Shown here piece after piece: positions 38,210-46,311 of a stretch of 64,000 bases of DNA. Each line of letters starts with the position of its first letter. The first letter of the stretch is position 1. The notes under the pieces were generated by a model. The model was given only the letters and a program-made list of their open reading frames with translations. It ran no database searches and was not told the origin of the DNA. This DNA comes from Desulfovibrio psychrotolerans. GTDB taxonomy: Bacteria; Desulfobacterota; Desulfovibrionia; Desulfovibrionales; Desulfovibrionaceae. The stretch lies in contig NZ_BLVP01000043.1 in the NCBI RefSeq assembly GCF_013340305.1, positions 62,001-126,000 on the forward strand. The letters run 5' to 3'. The translations under genes and the position numbers were made by a program.

Positions 38210-39277
38210 CTACCTCCCCAACCGCGCGAGAATGGGGTCTGTGAAGTCGTCTGAACCGGGAAGGTTGCCCGGCATGTGTCCGTGGAAGTCTGAGTCGCCG
38301 TATTTGCGGATGGAAAGGCGCACATCTTCCACCATCTGGCCGCAGTTATGCTCTATGGTGAGGAACTTTTTGCCCTGACGGGCAAGATCTTCCAGCACGG
38401 CGGCGGGGAAGGGGTAGAGCGTGAGCGGGCGCACAAGGCCGACCTTGTGGCCTTCTGCCCGCAGCCTGCGGATGGAGGATTTGACGATGCGACCGATGGA
38501 GCCGTAGGCCACCACCACCAGTTCCGCGTCGTCGCAGGCGAACACATCTGCACGGGCTTCTGCCTGCATGGCGGTGTACTTTTCCTGCAGGCGTATGTTC
38601 TGGCCCGCCAGTGCGCCCTCTTCCAGAAACAGGGATTTGAGCAGGCGTTTTTCGCGGCCCCTGGCCCCTGAGAGGCACCAGTCTTCCGCGCCGTAGTTGT
38701 TGATGGTTTCCGGCACCCACGGCGTGACGGGTTCCTTCATCTGGCCCACAATGGCATCACCCAGCACCAGAACCGGGTTGCGGTATTTGAAGGCCAGATC
38801 AAAGGCTTCTATCATCATGTCGTAGGCTTCCTGACAGGTGCCGGGAGCCAGCACGAGGGTGCGGTAGTCGCCGTGACCGCCGCCGCGCGTGGACTGGAAA
38901 TAGTCGCCCTGCGAGGTGCCGATGTCGCCGAGGCCGGGACCGCCGCGGTTGATGTTCACGATCACGGCGGGCAGGTCGGAACCGGCAAGATAGGAGATGG
39001 CCTCCTGCATGAGCGAGATGCCCGGCGAGGAAGAGGTGGTCATGGCGCGCGCACCGCCCGCCGCCGCGCCCAGCAGCATGTTTGCGGAGGCTACCTCTGA
39101 CTCGGCCTGCACGAACTGGCCACCCACGGCGGGAAGCTCTGTGGAAAGAAATTCCGGGATGTCGTTCTGGGGGGTGATGGGATAGCCGAAGTAGCAGGTA
39201 AGCCCTGCCGCCAGCGCGCCGCGGGCGATGGCTTCGTTGCCCTTGATGAAGATGCGTTTTGTCTGAGTTGCGGACAT
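38210..39277 (-). CDS. 2-oxoacid:ferredoxin oxidoreductase alpha subunit (KorA/VorB-like)
   Basis: Alpha subunit, 355 aa, with KGNEAIARGALAAGLTCYFG, YPITPQNDIPEF, TSSSPGISLMQEAISYL, RGGPGLGDIGTSQGDYF and GGHGDYRTLVLAP. The compact, separate alpha chain with GNEA start is of the type often named VorB (2-oxoisovalerate) or KorA (2-oxoglutarate); I cannot decide which. In anaerobic sulfate reducers such enzymes serve amino-acid catabolism or an incomplete TCA pathway. It starts 1 bp after the delta ferredoxin stop. Confidence 0.92.
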   Translation of the reverse strand: MSATQTKRIFIKGNEAIARGALAAGLTCYFGYPITPQNDIPEFLSTELPAVGGQFVQAESEVASANMLLGAAAGGARAMTTSSSPGISLMQEAISYLAGSDLPAVIVNINRGGPGLGDIGTSQGDYFQSTRGGGHGDYRTLVLAPGTCQEAYDMMIEAFDLAFKYRNPVLVLGDAIVGQMKEPVTPWVPETINNYGAEDWCLSGARGREKRLLKSLFLEEGALAGQNIRLQEKYTAMQAEARADVFACDDAELVVVAYGSIGRIVKSSIRRLRAEGHKVGLVRPLTLYPFPAAVLEDLARQGKKFLTIEHNCGQMVEDVRLSIRKYGDSDFHGHMPGNLPGSDDFTDPILARLGR

Positions 39278-39278
39278 G

Positions 39279-39506
39279 TTACTTCTTCTCCTTCTTCTCG
39301 CGGTAGACGGTTATCGCAAGATCAGGGCATATGAGCGCGCACGAGGCGCAGCCCGTACACTTTTCCATGTCCTCGGCCTTGACCTCTGCCACCTTGTAGC
39401 CCTGCTTGTTGAAGCGGGAAGACTGGCAGATGATCTCCACAGGGCATACGGTCGTACAGAGAAGGCAGCCTTTGCACCTCTCATCGCGAAATTCTACCCG
39501 TGCCAT
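39279..39506 (-). CDS. 2-oxoacid:ferredoxin oxidoreductase delta subunit (2[4Fe-4S] ferredoxin)
   Basis: A 75-aa ferredoxin-like subunit with two CxxCxxCxxxC clusters, CKGCLLCTTVCP and CTGCASCALICP, that pass electrons from the TPP core. First gene of the operon; AGAGG lies 8 bp before the ATG. The lysine-rich tail (REKKEKK) is typical. Confidence 0.93.
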   Translation of the reverse strand: MARVEFRDERCKGCLLCTTVCPVEIICQSSRFNKQGYKVAEVKAEDMEKCTGCASCALICPDLAITVYREKKEKK

Positions 39507-39653
39507 TCATAACACCTCTAGGTTAAGGATGTCGCCTTGCCCGGCAGGAAGAAAAGGCCGCCCGGCGGCGTACGCGGGCCGCACGCCTGCTCTGGGAAGC
39601 ACGCTGCGGCCGGAACGTTTCCGTGACACGGGAGCATTGCCCGCGCACGGCAC

Positions 39654-39706
39654 AAAAAAAACGGTTACCCCCCGCCACGCCCTTGCGGGACCTCCATGCG
39701 GGGTGC
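39654..39706 (-). terminator. Candidate terminator after queA
   Basis: On the minus strand, ACCCCGC pairs with GCGGGG(G)GT around a long loop, followed by AACCG and a run of eight T. It lies about 30 bp downstream of the queA stop and before the ferredoxin-oxidoreductase operon. The imperfect stem makes this moderate. Confidence 0.5.
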
Positions 39707-39732
39707 CCGCCATGTCAGGCCGATTCCCTCTG

Positions 39733-40914
39733 CTACAGAATGAGCATGGAATCGCCGTAGCTGAACACCCGAAAACCGCTGCCTATGGCCTCTGCGTACG
39801 CCTGAAGCATGCGTTCGCGCCCGGCAAGGGCGCTGACCATCATGAGCAGGGACGATTCCGGCAGATGGAAGTTGGTTATCACGTGGTCCGTCACCTTAAA
39901 CGTAAATCCGGGATAAATAAAGATGTCGGTCCACCCGGAAAACGGGCCTATGGTGCCGGTCTGGGCGAACGCGCCTTCCAGCACGCGGGTGGAGGTGGTG
40001 CCCACCGTGACCACGGGGCGGCCTTCCGCCTTGGCTGTGCGGATGGCGAGTGCCGTTTCCGGTGAAATTTCCATGTATTCGCGGTGCATGACATGCTGGC
40101 GGATATCTGCGCTGCGCACGGGGCTGAAGGTACCGTAGCCCACGTAAAGCGTGACCTCTGCCCAGCCGAAGCCCTGCCGGGCAAGGTCTGCCCGCTGGGC
40201 ATCGGTGAAGTGCAGGCCTGCGGTGGGTGCGGCAACGGACCCCAGCCGTTCTTCTCTGGCGTAGACGGTCTGGTAGCGTTCGCGGTCTTCTGCGCTGTCC
40301 GGTGTGTCGGGTGTGTCGGGTGAGCCGGGGTTACCTGCCGGGCGCTTGATGTAGGGCGGCAGCGGCAGGTGGCCCTGCGCCAGAAAGAGCGCCTTGAGGT
40401 CGCCGCGCCAGAAGAGGCGCACGGCGCAGCGGCCGAATTCGCCGGGGGCGGTTACCACCAGCCGCAGGTTTGGCCCGAAGGTGACCTGTTCGCCGGGTTT
40501 GACCCGCTTGGACATGCGCAGCAGGCCTTCTGCGGGTGCGCTGTGCCAGCCGTGGGCATGGGGGGCCTTGTCCGGCATATTTTGGGCAGGCACAGCCTGT
40601 TCCGCGGCAGCCTGCTCCGTTACAAAGGGCAGGGGCGTGAGCAGGAGAAATTCCACCCTGCCGCCCGAAGGACGGGTGCCGTACAGCCGTGCGGGCAGCA
40701 CCTTGGAGTTGTTTGCCACAAGCAGCGCGCCGGTAGGGAGCCAGTCCGCAAGGTCTGCGAAACGGGAACAGGTGTTCCGCCCGGTTGTGCGGTCCACCAC
40801 GAACAGGCGGGAGGCACCGCGGCGGTCTGCGGGGTGCTGGGCGATCTGTTCTTCCGGCAGGGGGTAAGTGTAGGCCTGCAGCCGGAAGTCTGCCGGTATG
40901 TGCGCGTCCGTCAT
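39733..40914 (-). CDS. queA: S-adenosylmethionine:tRNA ribosyltransferase-isomerase
   Basis: Makes epoxyqueuosine from preQ1-tRNA using the ribosyl part of SAM. Family motifs are RLQAYTYPLPEEQIAQHP, LLVANNSKVLPARLYG, VAAPTAGLHFT, VTLYVGYGTFSPVR and GGTSSTRV-like VGTTSTRVLE, ending ITNFHLPESSLLMMVSALAG. At 393 aa it is longer than the usual 340-360 because of two low-complexity inserts: TEQAAAEQAVPAQNMPDKAP and GSPDTPDTPDSAED (the second from a 9-bp repeat, 40297-40332). The start is uncertain: none of the in-frame ATGs upstream of FRLQ has a good ribosome site, and the frame is open to a TTG at 41295. Confidence 0.9.
   Translation of the reverse strand: MTDAHIPADFRLQAYTYPLPEEQIAQHPADRRGASRLFVVDRTTGRNTCSRFADLADWLPTGALLVANNSKVLPARLYGTRPSGGRVEFLLLTPLPFVTEQAAAEQAVPAQNMPDKAPHAHGWHSAPAEGLLRMSKRVKPGEQVTFGPNLRLVVTAPGEFGRCAVRLFWRGDLKALFLAQGHLPLPPYIKRPAGNPGSPDTPDTPDSAEDRERYQTVYAREERLGSVAAPTAGLHFTDAQRADLARQGFGWAEVTLYVGYGTFSPVRSADIRQHVMHREYMEISPETALAIRTAKAEGRPVVTVGTTSTRVLEGAFAQTGTIGPFSGWTDIFIYPGFTFKVTDHVITNFHLPESSLLMMVSALAGRERMLQAYAEAIGSGFRVFSYGDSMLIL
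40297..40332. repeat. 9-bp tandem repeat inside queA
   Basis: Four units of GTCGGGTGT-like sequence encode the PDTPDTPDS linker insert. Confidence 0.7.
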
Positions 40915-41439
40915 ATGTGTGTCCGTCATATCTGCTTCTGGCATATGTGCATCGGGCATGTGCGTGGCGGGTGCGGTATCCGTTACAGCCGTGGTATCCC
41001 TGATGTCTCCGCTATTCGCGATATTGCGGGGGGGCGGGGTGCGCGGAGCGGATGCGGCGGACAAGGTGACCGTGGAAGCGGTGGAAGCCGTGGAATCTGG
41101 GGAAGCCGTGGTCGCCGGGGCGTCCGAGCAAGCCGCCGTCGTCGCCGGGGAGCCAGTGGAATCGGTGGGCTTTGGGGCTTTTCCGAAAATCGCTGTTGTA
41201 TCGGTGGTATGCGGGCTCATGGAACTCGTATGTGGGTAGTGCGCCGTGGTGGCGCGGTCATGTGTAAGGGTGCTGTGCGGCTTTACGTAATGCAAGTGGA
41301 ACCATAGAGCATTCTTCGGACAGGAAAAATTGCAGTTTACGCCGCAATCCGTTATGGGAGGATAGCGATGTTGCTGTGCCGCGGGTAAGCCCGTGCGTAC
41401 ACCCTATTCGTTCAAGACTCAATCCCCAAGGAGTTACGA
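40915..41439. other. Repeat-rich spacer upstream of queA
   Basis: The stretch between queA and the divergent lipoprotein gene. The queA frame stays open through it for 127 codons but encodes only Thr/Ala/Pro/Ser low complexity and pentapeptide repeats (HMPDA, HMPEA, DMTDT, HMTDA), so it is either an N-terminal extension or non-coding. It includes a 9-bp repeat at 41072-41125 and a tiny frame with a good ribosome site at 41368-41388. Confidence 0.5.
41072..41125. repeat. 9-bp tandem repeat, six units
   Basis: Units of GTGGAAGCC with substitutions (GTGGAAGCG, GTGGAATCT, GGGGAAGCC, GTGGTCGCC, GGGGCGTCC) lie upstream of queA. Confidence 0.7.
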
Positions 41440-42003
41440 ATGCGAACCAGACTGATTTTGCTGTTCATGATGCTGTGCGTTGCCCTTGCCGGGTGCTCCG
41501 GCTCGGCTGCCTCGCGCAGCGCAGGCGCAGACCCCGTGGAAGGAACCAGTTCCACGTCCAACCAGTACCGCTATGTGGACTATGACGACATCTCCATTCC
41601 CACGCAGATGACCTACAGGGCCAATGATTCGTTTTTCATCGGCACCGGGTCGGACAAGCTGGGACTGATGTTCTTTACCGGGCGTGTGGAGTTCCGCTCT
41701 CTTGCCAACACGTTGATCGTCAATATGTCCAATGACGGCTGGACGCTGAACTTCAACTTTGTTTCCTCGCCGCGCAGCGTGCTCATCTTCAGCAAGGCCA
41801 ACCGGTTCTGCGTTATGAAGATAACCGACGGCACCACCCGCACGGAGCTTTCTGTGGACGTGTATCCCATCAACGGGCAGGAGCGGGTGATGCGGCCCGT
41901 TGTCGCGCCGCCCGCGCAGAACAGCGGCGGGTTTTTTAACAGCGCGCCCCCGTCTTCATCGGGCGATTCCGCCCCTCTGCGGGAACAAGGACTGAGCCAG
42001 TAG
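41440..42003 (+). CDS. Predicted lipoprotein of unknown function
   Basis: A 187-aa protein with signal peptide and lipobox LAGC (Cys18, in ALAGCSGSAA); AAGGAG lies 7 bp before the ATG. The mature part begins with a Ser/Ala linker, then a compact 110-residue domain with alternating hydrophobic pattern (NTLIVNMSNDGWTLNFNF, PRSVLIFSKANRFCVMKI), probably a beta-rich fold, and ends with a Ser/Pro/Gly-rich tail. I do not recognise the family. Its stop overlaps the coaBC start, so it is co-transcribed with coaBC and may simply share the promoter. Confidence 0.85.
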   Translation: MRTRLILLFMMLCVALAGCSGSAASRSAGADPVEGTSSTSNQYRYVDYDDISIPTQMTYRANDSFFIGTGSDKLGLMFFTGRVEFRSLANTLIVNMSNDGWTLNFNFVSSPRSVLIFSKANRFCVMKITDGTTRTELSVDVYPINGQERVMRPVVAPPAQNSGGFFNSAPPSSSGDSAPLREQGLSQ

Positions 42004-43226
42004 TGCTTACTCATCTTGCGTTCAAGGGCTATCTGGGACGGCGTATGCACCTTGGTGTGTGCGGGTCCATTGCCGCGTACAAGGCGCTGGATCTGGTGCG
42101 CATGTTCCGCGACACGGGCGCGGACGTGGGTGCCACGCTGACCGATGCCGCCCGGAAGTTTGTGACCCCCCTGAGCTTTGAGGCTCTGGGGGCGTCACCC
42201 GTTCATGGGGCCATGTTCCCGGCGGAAGACGGGGGGAGCGAGCACGTGTTCGGGCATCTTATGCCGGGAGAATCGTGCCACGCCTTTCTCATCGCCCCGG
42301 CAACGGCGTCCACGCTGGCGCGGCTGGCGTGCGGGCTGGCGGACGACATGCTCTCGTGTCAGGCACTGGCGTTTCCCGCGCCGCTGGTCATTGCGCCTGC
42401 CATGAACCCGCGCATGTGGCACAACGCCGCCACGCAGGAAAACTGGGCGCGGCTGAAGGCGCGCGGGCACGTGTGCATTGAGCCGGGCTGCGGGCGCACC
42501 GCCTGCATGGAAGAGGGACAGGGGCGGCTTGCGGACCTGAACGAGATATATCTGTACGGGCTGCGCGCCATGACCCCGCAGGATCTTGCGGGAAAGAGGG
42601 TGATGATAACCCTTGGCCCCACGCGGGAGAAGTGGGACGGGGTGCGTTTCTGGTCCAATCCCTCCACGGGTACCATGGGAGCGTGTTTTGCCGTGGCCGC
42701 GTGGCTGCGCGGGGCAACGGTGCACGCGGTGGCCGGTCCCGGCGTGCCGTGGCTGCCTGCCATGGTGCAGCGGCATGATGTGGCCTCTGCCCGTCAGATG
42801 TTCGAGGCGGCGGAAGGGTTGTGGCCCGCCATGGACATAGGTGTGTTTACGGCGGCTGTGGCCGATTACAGCCCCGTGCCCTACGGTGATGAGAAGTTCA
42901 AGAAGGGCGGGGCGGAAGAACTGGTGGTGCGGTTTACCCCCACCACGGATATTCTGAAGACGCTGGGCGCGGCCAAGGGCGCGCATCAGCGCATTGTGGG
43001 CTTTGCGGCGGAAACGAGCGCCATGCCGGAGAACGCGCGCAAGAAGCTGCGCGCCAAGAACGCGGACATGGTGGTGGGCAATATTGTGGGCAGGCCCGAT
43101 TCCGGTTTTCAGTCGCCCACCAATGAGGTATTTGTCACCGACCGCAACGGGCGGCAGGAAGAATGGCCTGTGCAGCCCAAAACCGAGGTGGCGTGGAGAG
43201 TGCTGGATTGGCTGTTGCAACTGTGA
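42003..43226 (+). CDS. coaBC: Bifunctional phosphopantothenoylcysteine decarboxylase / phosphopantothenate-cysteine ligase
   Basis: Two consecutive steps of coenzyme A synthesis in one 407-aa protein. The CoaC flavoprotein half shows LGVCGSIAAYKALDLV, the active-site histidine region EHVFGHL, the PAMN motif in APAMNPRMWHN and ATASTLARLACG. The CoaB half starts near residue 196 with VMITLGPTREKWDGVRFWSN, replacing the common GGTREPID, then STGTMG and NADMVVGN. A GTG at 42003 overlaps the previous stop; an ATG at 42045 is the alternative start. Motif deviations (GPTREKWD) are compatible with activity but noteworthy. Confidence 0.93.
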   Translation: MLTHLAFKGYLGRRMHLGVCGSIAAYKALDLVRMFRDTGADVGATLTDAARKFVTPLSFEALGASPVHGAMFPAEDGGSEHVFGHLMPGESCHAFLIAPATASTLARLACGLADDMLSCQALAFPAPLVIAPAMNPRMWHNAATQENWARLKARGHVCIEPGCGRTACMEEGQGRLADLNEIYLYGLRAMTPQDLAGKRVMITLGPTREKWDGVRFWSNPSTGTMGACFAVAAWLRGATVHAVAGPGVPWLPAMVQRHDVASARQMFEAAEGLWPAMDIGVFTAAVADYSPVPYGDEKFKKGGAEELVVRFTPTTDILKTLGAAKGAHQRIVGFAAETSAMPENARKKLRAKNADMVVGNIVGRPDSGFQSPTNEVFVTDRNGRQEEWPVQPKTEVAWRVLDWLLQL

Positions 43227-44191
43227 TGCTGCGCGAGTCGCTGCGACCGTGGTTTAATGCGGGGCTTGAGTTTGTGCTGGACGAGCACGGACTCTTTGCT
43301 GCTGCCCGTGCTCAGGCTGCCGCAGGGCAGGGCCCGGTGCTACCTGCAACGTCTCCAGTTGCGTCTCCTGCTCCGTACCCTGGTGCGCATGCGGGACAGC
43401 AAACCGGATCGCAGCCGGGATCGCCGGGATCGCAAGAAAAACCGCAACCTGTTGCAGCACGGGGCGCACAGCCCAAGGGGGCGTCCAATGTTACGCCCAC
43501 CGGACAGGCTGGCGCGCAGGCGGGAGCGCGGCGGCAGCCGCCTTCTTCCGTGCGGCCCCCGGCGCAGGATGGCCCGGCCATACATCCCACCGCCGTGCCC
43601 CCGGAGGAATGGCCCGCCCAATGGCAGCAGATATGGGGCAAGGTGCGCGTGCCCAGCCCTGTGGTGTGGACTTACTGGAGCCTTGGCGAAGACCTGTGCG
43701 GCACGGCCAACCCGGAGCGGGGCGCGTTGCTGCGCCGGATAATAGGCGCACTGCAACTGCCTGCCGGGTCCAGCGTGTTCTGGCCCGTGGCGTTGCCTGA
43801 ACGTTCCTCTGGCACCCCTGACACGCCCAATACCCCTGGCACGCCAAATACGCAGGGGGCTGCGGAGGCATCCGGCGCTGCGGGAACGGGGACACCCGCC
43901 GGAGTCACTCCCGTGCGGGAAGGAACCCTTGCGGCCACGCCGGAACTGATTGCCGCCCCGGAAATATTCCTTGCCGGGCTGCGCCGCATTCGCCCGCGCT
44001 ACTGCATTACCTTTGGTTCACGGGCGCTGAAATCCTTTGCCCCTGCAACCGGACTTGCCCCCTATACCTTTACACAATTTTTGGGGCACAGGCTGCTTGC
44101 CCTGCCGGATATTGACATTCTGCTCAAGAATCCGGCCCCGCTGCCCGCCGTTACCGCGTTTTTACGCGAAGCGGTGAAGCTGCGGGCGTAG
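43226..44191 (+). CDS. Conserved-looking protein of unknown function, possibly uracil-DNA-glycosylase-like
   Basis: A 321-aa protein whose ATG overlaps the coaBC stop (TGATG). A short N-terminal helix (RESLRPWFNAGLEFVLDEHG) is followed by about 80 residues of Pro/Gly/Ala/Gln linker, a globular part from about residue 130 (VVWTYWSLGEDLCG, ALLRRIIGALQLP), a second low-complexity linker made by a 9-bp repeat (43814-43858) and a final part, FLAGLRRIRPRYCITFGSRAL. The last motif recalls the distal part of family 4/5 uracil-DNA glycosylases (a segment where a main-chain position is read as P-x-hydrophobic-G), but the catalytic N-terminal motif is not evident. Function unassigned. Confidence 0.8.
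   Translation: MLRESLRPWFNAGLEFVLDEHGLFAAARAQAAAGQGPVLPATSPVASPAPYPGAHAGQQTGSQPGSPGSQEKPQPVAARGAQPKGASNVTPTGQAGAQAGARRQPPSSVRPPAQDGPAIHPTAVPPEEWPAQWQQIWGKVRVPSPVVWTYWSLGEDLCGTANPERGALLRRIIGALQLPAGSSVFWPVALPERSSGTPDTPNTPGTPNTQGAAEASGAAGTGTPAGVTPVREGTLAATPELIAAPEIFLAGLRRIRPRYCITFGSRALKSFAPATGLAPYTFTQFLGHRLLALPDIDILLKNPAPLPAVTAFLREAVKLRA
43814..43858. repeat. 9-bp tandem repeat, five units
   Basis: Units alternate ACCCCTGAC and ACGCCCAAT types, encoding PDTPNTPGTPNTQ inside the protein of unknown function. Confidence 0.75.
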
Positions 44192-44228
44192 GTGCCCGCG
44201 TTACGCCCTGCCCGACTCGGAGTTTGAA

Positions 44229-44711
44229 ATGTGTACCGAGCTGAAGAAAAGCGCGCAGAAGGTGCAGCAGGTGCTGGACAGCTTTGGCCTTGCGCTGCAG
44301 GTGAAGGAATTTTCCGCATCCACCCGCACCTCGCAGGAGGCGGCGGACGCCATAGGCTGCCAGGTGGGGCAGATTGCCAAATCACTGGTATTCCGGGGCA
44401 AGGAGAGCGGCAGGCCCATTCTGGTAATAGCCAGCGGTGCCAACCGTGTGGATGAAAAGGCCGTGCGGGCGCACATAGGGGAAAAGCCGGACAAGGCCGA
44501 TGCCGCCTTTGTGCTGGAGCATACGGGGTATGCCATCGGGGGGATTCCGCCTGTGGGTCATGCCGGGGAGATGGTGACCGTGGTGGATGAGGACCTGCTG
44601 CAGTATGACGAGATATGGGCCGCAGCAGGAACCCCCAATGCCGTGTTCCGCCTGACGCCGCAGATGCTGCTGGAAATGACCAAGGGGACAGTGCTGGCTG
44701 TGCGGAAGTAG
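44229..44711 (+). CDS. YbaK/EbsC-family aminoacyl-tRNA deacylase
   Basis: A 160-aa protein of the YbaK/ProX superfamily, which hydrolyses mischarged tRNAs such as Cys- or Ala-tRNA(Pro). It shows QIAKSLVFRGK (the catalytic-lysine region), GANRVDEKAV, TGYAIGGIPPVGH and the C-terminal AAGTPNAVFRLTPQ. The GGIPPVGH loop is diagnostic. No proS neighbour is present. Which mischarged tRNA it clears cannot be told. Confidence 0.92.
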   Translation: MCTELKKSAQKVQQVLDSFGLALQVKEFSASTRTSQEAADAIGCQVGQIAKSLVFRGKESGRPILVIASGANRVDEKAVRAHIGEKPDKADAAFVLEHTGYAIGGIPPVGHAGEMVTVVDEDLLQYDEIWAAAGTPNAVFRLTPQMLLEMTKGTVLAVRK

Positions 44712-44821
44712 TGTCTGCCAGTGGGGTTGCTGTCGGACGAGTTGTCGGGTGACCTGACGGTAGGGCTTGGGAAAGAAGAGTATTACAGCCGGTTCGGATT
44801 GTTCCGGCGTATGAACAGCTT

Positions 44822-44850
44822 CGGGCCGCACGGCAATGCCGTGCGGCCCG
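44822..44850. terminator. Strong hairpin between convergent genes
   Basis: A perfect 13-bp stem, CGGGCCGCACGGC/GCCGTGCGGCCCG, with a 3-nt AAT loop. It lies between the YbaK gene (plus) and the His-rich gene (minus). Neither side has a T-run, so it may act as a transcript end-stabiliser or a rho-dependent stop rather than a classical terminator. Confidence 0.6.
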
Positions 44851-44890
44851 TTATGCGTATGGTGCGCTGAGAATATGGCCGGAGTACAGG

Positions 44891-45211
44891 TTAGCCGTGG
44901 GGGTGGTCGTGCCCGTTGCCGCTACTGTGGGCATGGGCTTCGTCCGCATTGTGCGATTCGTGGCTGTGGCTATGCTGGTGTTCGTGGTCTGTATCATGGT
45001 AGTGCGAATGGTCGTGCCCGTGCCGGTGCTCATGACTGTGCATATGCGTATGCTCATGGCTGTGCCGGGTGCCGTCTGCATGGGTGTGTTCGTGCACATG
45101 GGAGTGCTCATGCTCGTGGGCATGTGCGTGGTCTTCTGCCGCGCCGTGGGGGTGAACGTGGCTGTGTACGCGGAATTCACCCTTGGTTCCGCATCCGCAA
45201 TTGGTGCACAT
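44891..45211 (-). CDS. Stand-alone His-rich protein with HypB-like CxxCGC start
   Basis: A 106-aa protein, about one third histidine. It begins MCTNCGCG, the high-affinity nickel site found at the N-terminus of the hydrogenase maturation GTPase HypB, then consists almost wholly of H-x-H repeats (EHEHSHVHEHTH and similar). AAGGAGG sits 5 bp before the ATG, so it is well translated, and it ends 40 bp before a strong hairpin with no GTPase sequence following. It is therefore not a truncated hypB by local frameshift but a separate metal-binding protein, presumably for Ni or Zn storage or delivery. That role is inferred from composition. Confidence 0.85.
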   Translation of the reverse strand: MCTNCGCGTKGEFRVHSHVHPHGAAEDHAHAHEHEHSHVHEHTHADGTRHSHEHTHMHSHEHRHGHDHSHYHDTDHEHQHSHSHESHNADEAHAHSSGNGHDHPHG

Positions 45212-45882
45212 GGGTGCCTCCTTCTGTTGTGTCTGCCGGTATTTGCCGGTACTTGGCGGTAAATATCGTGAGTGGTTGTATTCTGCTGTACGCGTGTCTG
45301 GGGCTGCCGGTTGCCGCTTCCGGCATGGGCGGCGGCGCAAACTACCCGCCATGCCCATGCCCGGAATGGGGCAGAAAAAGTGACCGGACGTGCGCCCGCT
45401 CTCCATATTCATAAGCATAGGCGTTGCGTGCAAACAGTCAATTCCGCACGCAAAAGTATTCCGTGCTGATACCGTGGCATGACGTGGTGGTGCGTGTTAC
45501 CGGGGAAGCGGAGACGGGCAGGGAATATGTGCCGTCAGGCGTGTTGTCAGGGAGTATGCGCGGCCACGCATATACTTCCATCGCTTTTGGGAGGTGCGCA
45601 GGTTGGCCCGGAAAAGGGTTCCCGTTGCCGGGAAGGCAGGTATAACGCTGTGTTAAAGGTGAAAGCAGGCCGCAGTCTGTCGTCTGTTGTCTGGCATCAG
45701 GTTCCGCTTTTGCCGCCCGTTTCCACTTGATTCTACCCGGTTCCACCATTGCCATCCGTTATCTGGTGTCGTGCGCACCGTATGCCCCACGAAGGGATGC
45801 TGCCCCACGAAGGGTGGTACCGTACGAAGGGTACTGCCAGACGAAGGGGGCAGCCGGATGAGGTTAACCGGGCGGAGAGGCA
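45212..45882. other. Gene-free 670-bp region
   Basis: Between the His-rich gene and arfB. No convincing coding or RNA gene was seen. It includes imperfect 10-bp repeats at 45235-45264 next to the His-rich gene (GCCGGTATTT/GCCGGTACTT/GGCGGTAAAT) and a 17-18-bp repeat at 45785-45850. Confidence 0.5.
45785..45850. repeat. 17-18-bp tandem repeat with ACGAAGGG core, four copies
   Basis: ACGAAGGG occurs at 45789, 45807, 45824 and 45841 (spacings 18, 17, 17), the first two embedded in the longer word TGCCCCACGAAGGG. Confidence 0.7.
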
Positions 45883-46311
45883 TCAATCGTTGTCTGCCAC
45901 CTTGCCGCGCGTGCGCTTGATGCCGCTGCGGCGTTTTTTGGAATCCACGCGGCGGACCTTGGAGGCAAGGGTGGGGCGGGTGGGTTTGCGTGGAATGCGC
46001 GGCTTGAGCGCCCGCTGCAGCAGGGAGATGAGACGTGCAAGGGCCTCCCGCCGGTTGGCGTGCTGGCTGCGTTGCGTTTCGCACGAAACCGCAACAATGC
46101 CTTCCTTGTCGGCATATCCGGAAAGTTTTTCCAGTATTTTAGCGCGTTGCCATTCGTTGAGCGAAGGGGAGGCTGCTGCGTTGAAGCGGACCGTAATGCG
46201 GGAGCTTGTGGTGTTTACATGCTGCCCGCCGGGCCCGGAGGCACGCGAGGCGGTATAGGTGAATTCTTCTTCCGGTATGGTCAGGTCCGGAAGAATGATG
46301 ATGGGTTCCAT
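45883..46311 (-). CDS. arfB: Alternative ribosome-rescue peptidyl-tRNA hydrolase ArfB
   Basis: A codon-independent release factor that frees stalled ribosomes. The 142-aa protein holds the catalytic GGQ motif in ASGPGGQHVNTTSSRITVRF (about residues 25-40) and a long basic tail (KPTRPTLASKVRRVDSKKRR) that enters the empty mRNA channel, as in E. coli YaeJ. There is no anticodon-like or SPF/PxT domain. GAGGA lies 9 bp before the ATG. A composite hairpin sits about 20-65 nt upstream of the start (46333-46376). Confidence 0.93.
   Translation of the reverse strand: MEPIIILPDLTIPEEEFTYTASRASGPGGQHVNTTSSRITVRFNAAASPSLNEWQRAKILEKLSGYADKEGIVAVSCETQRSQHANRREALARLISLLQRALKPRIPRKPTRPTLASKVRRVDSKKRRSGIKRTRGKVADND

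Noticed and set aside
44851-45211. Pseudogene of hypB
   Set aside because: The downstream sequence has no GTPase motif in any frame, so it is a complete small gene rather than a recent frameshift remnant.
45438-45755. 105-codon minus-strand frame in the 670-bp gap
   Set aside because: No ribosome site, no family pattern and biased composition.
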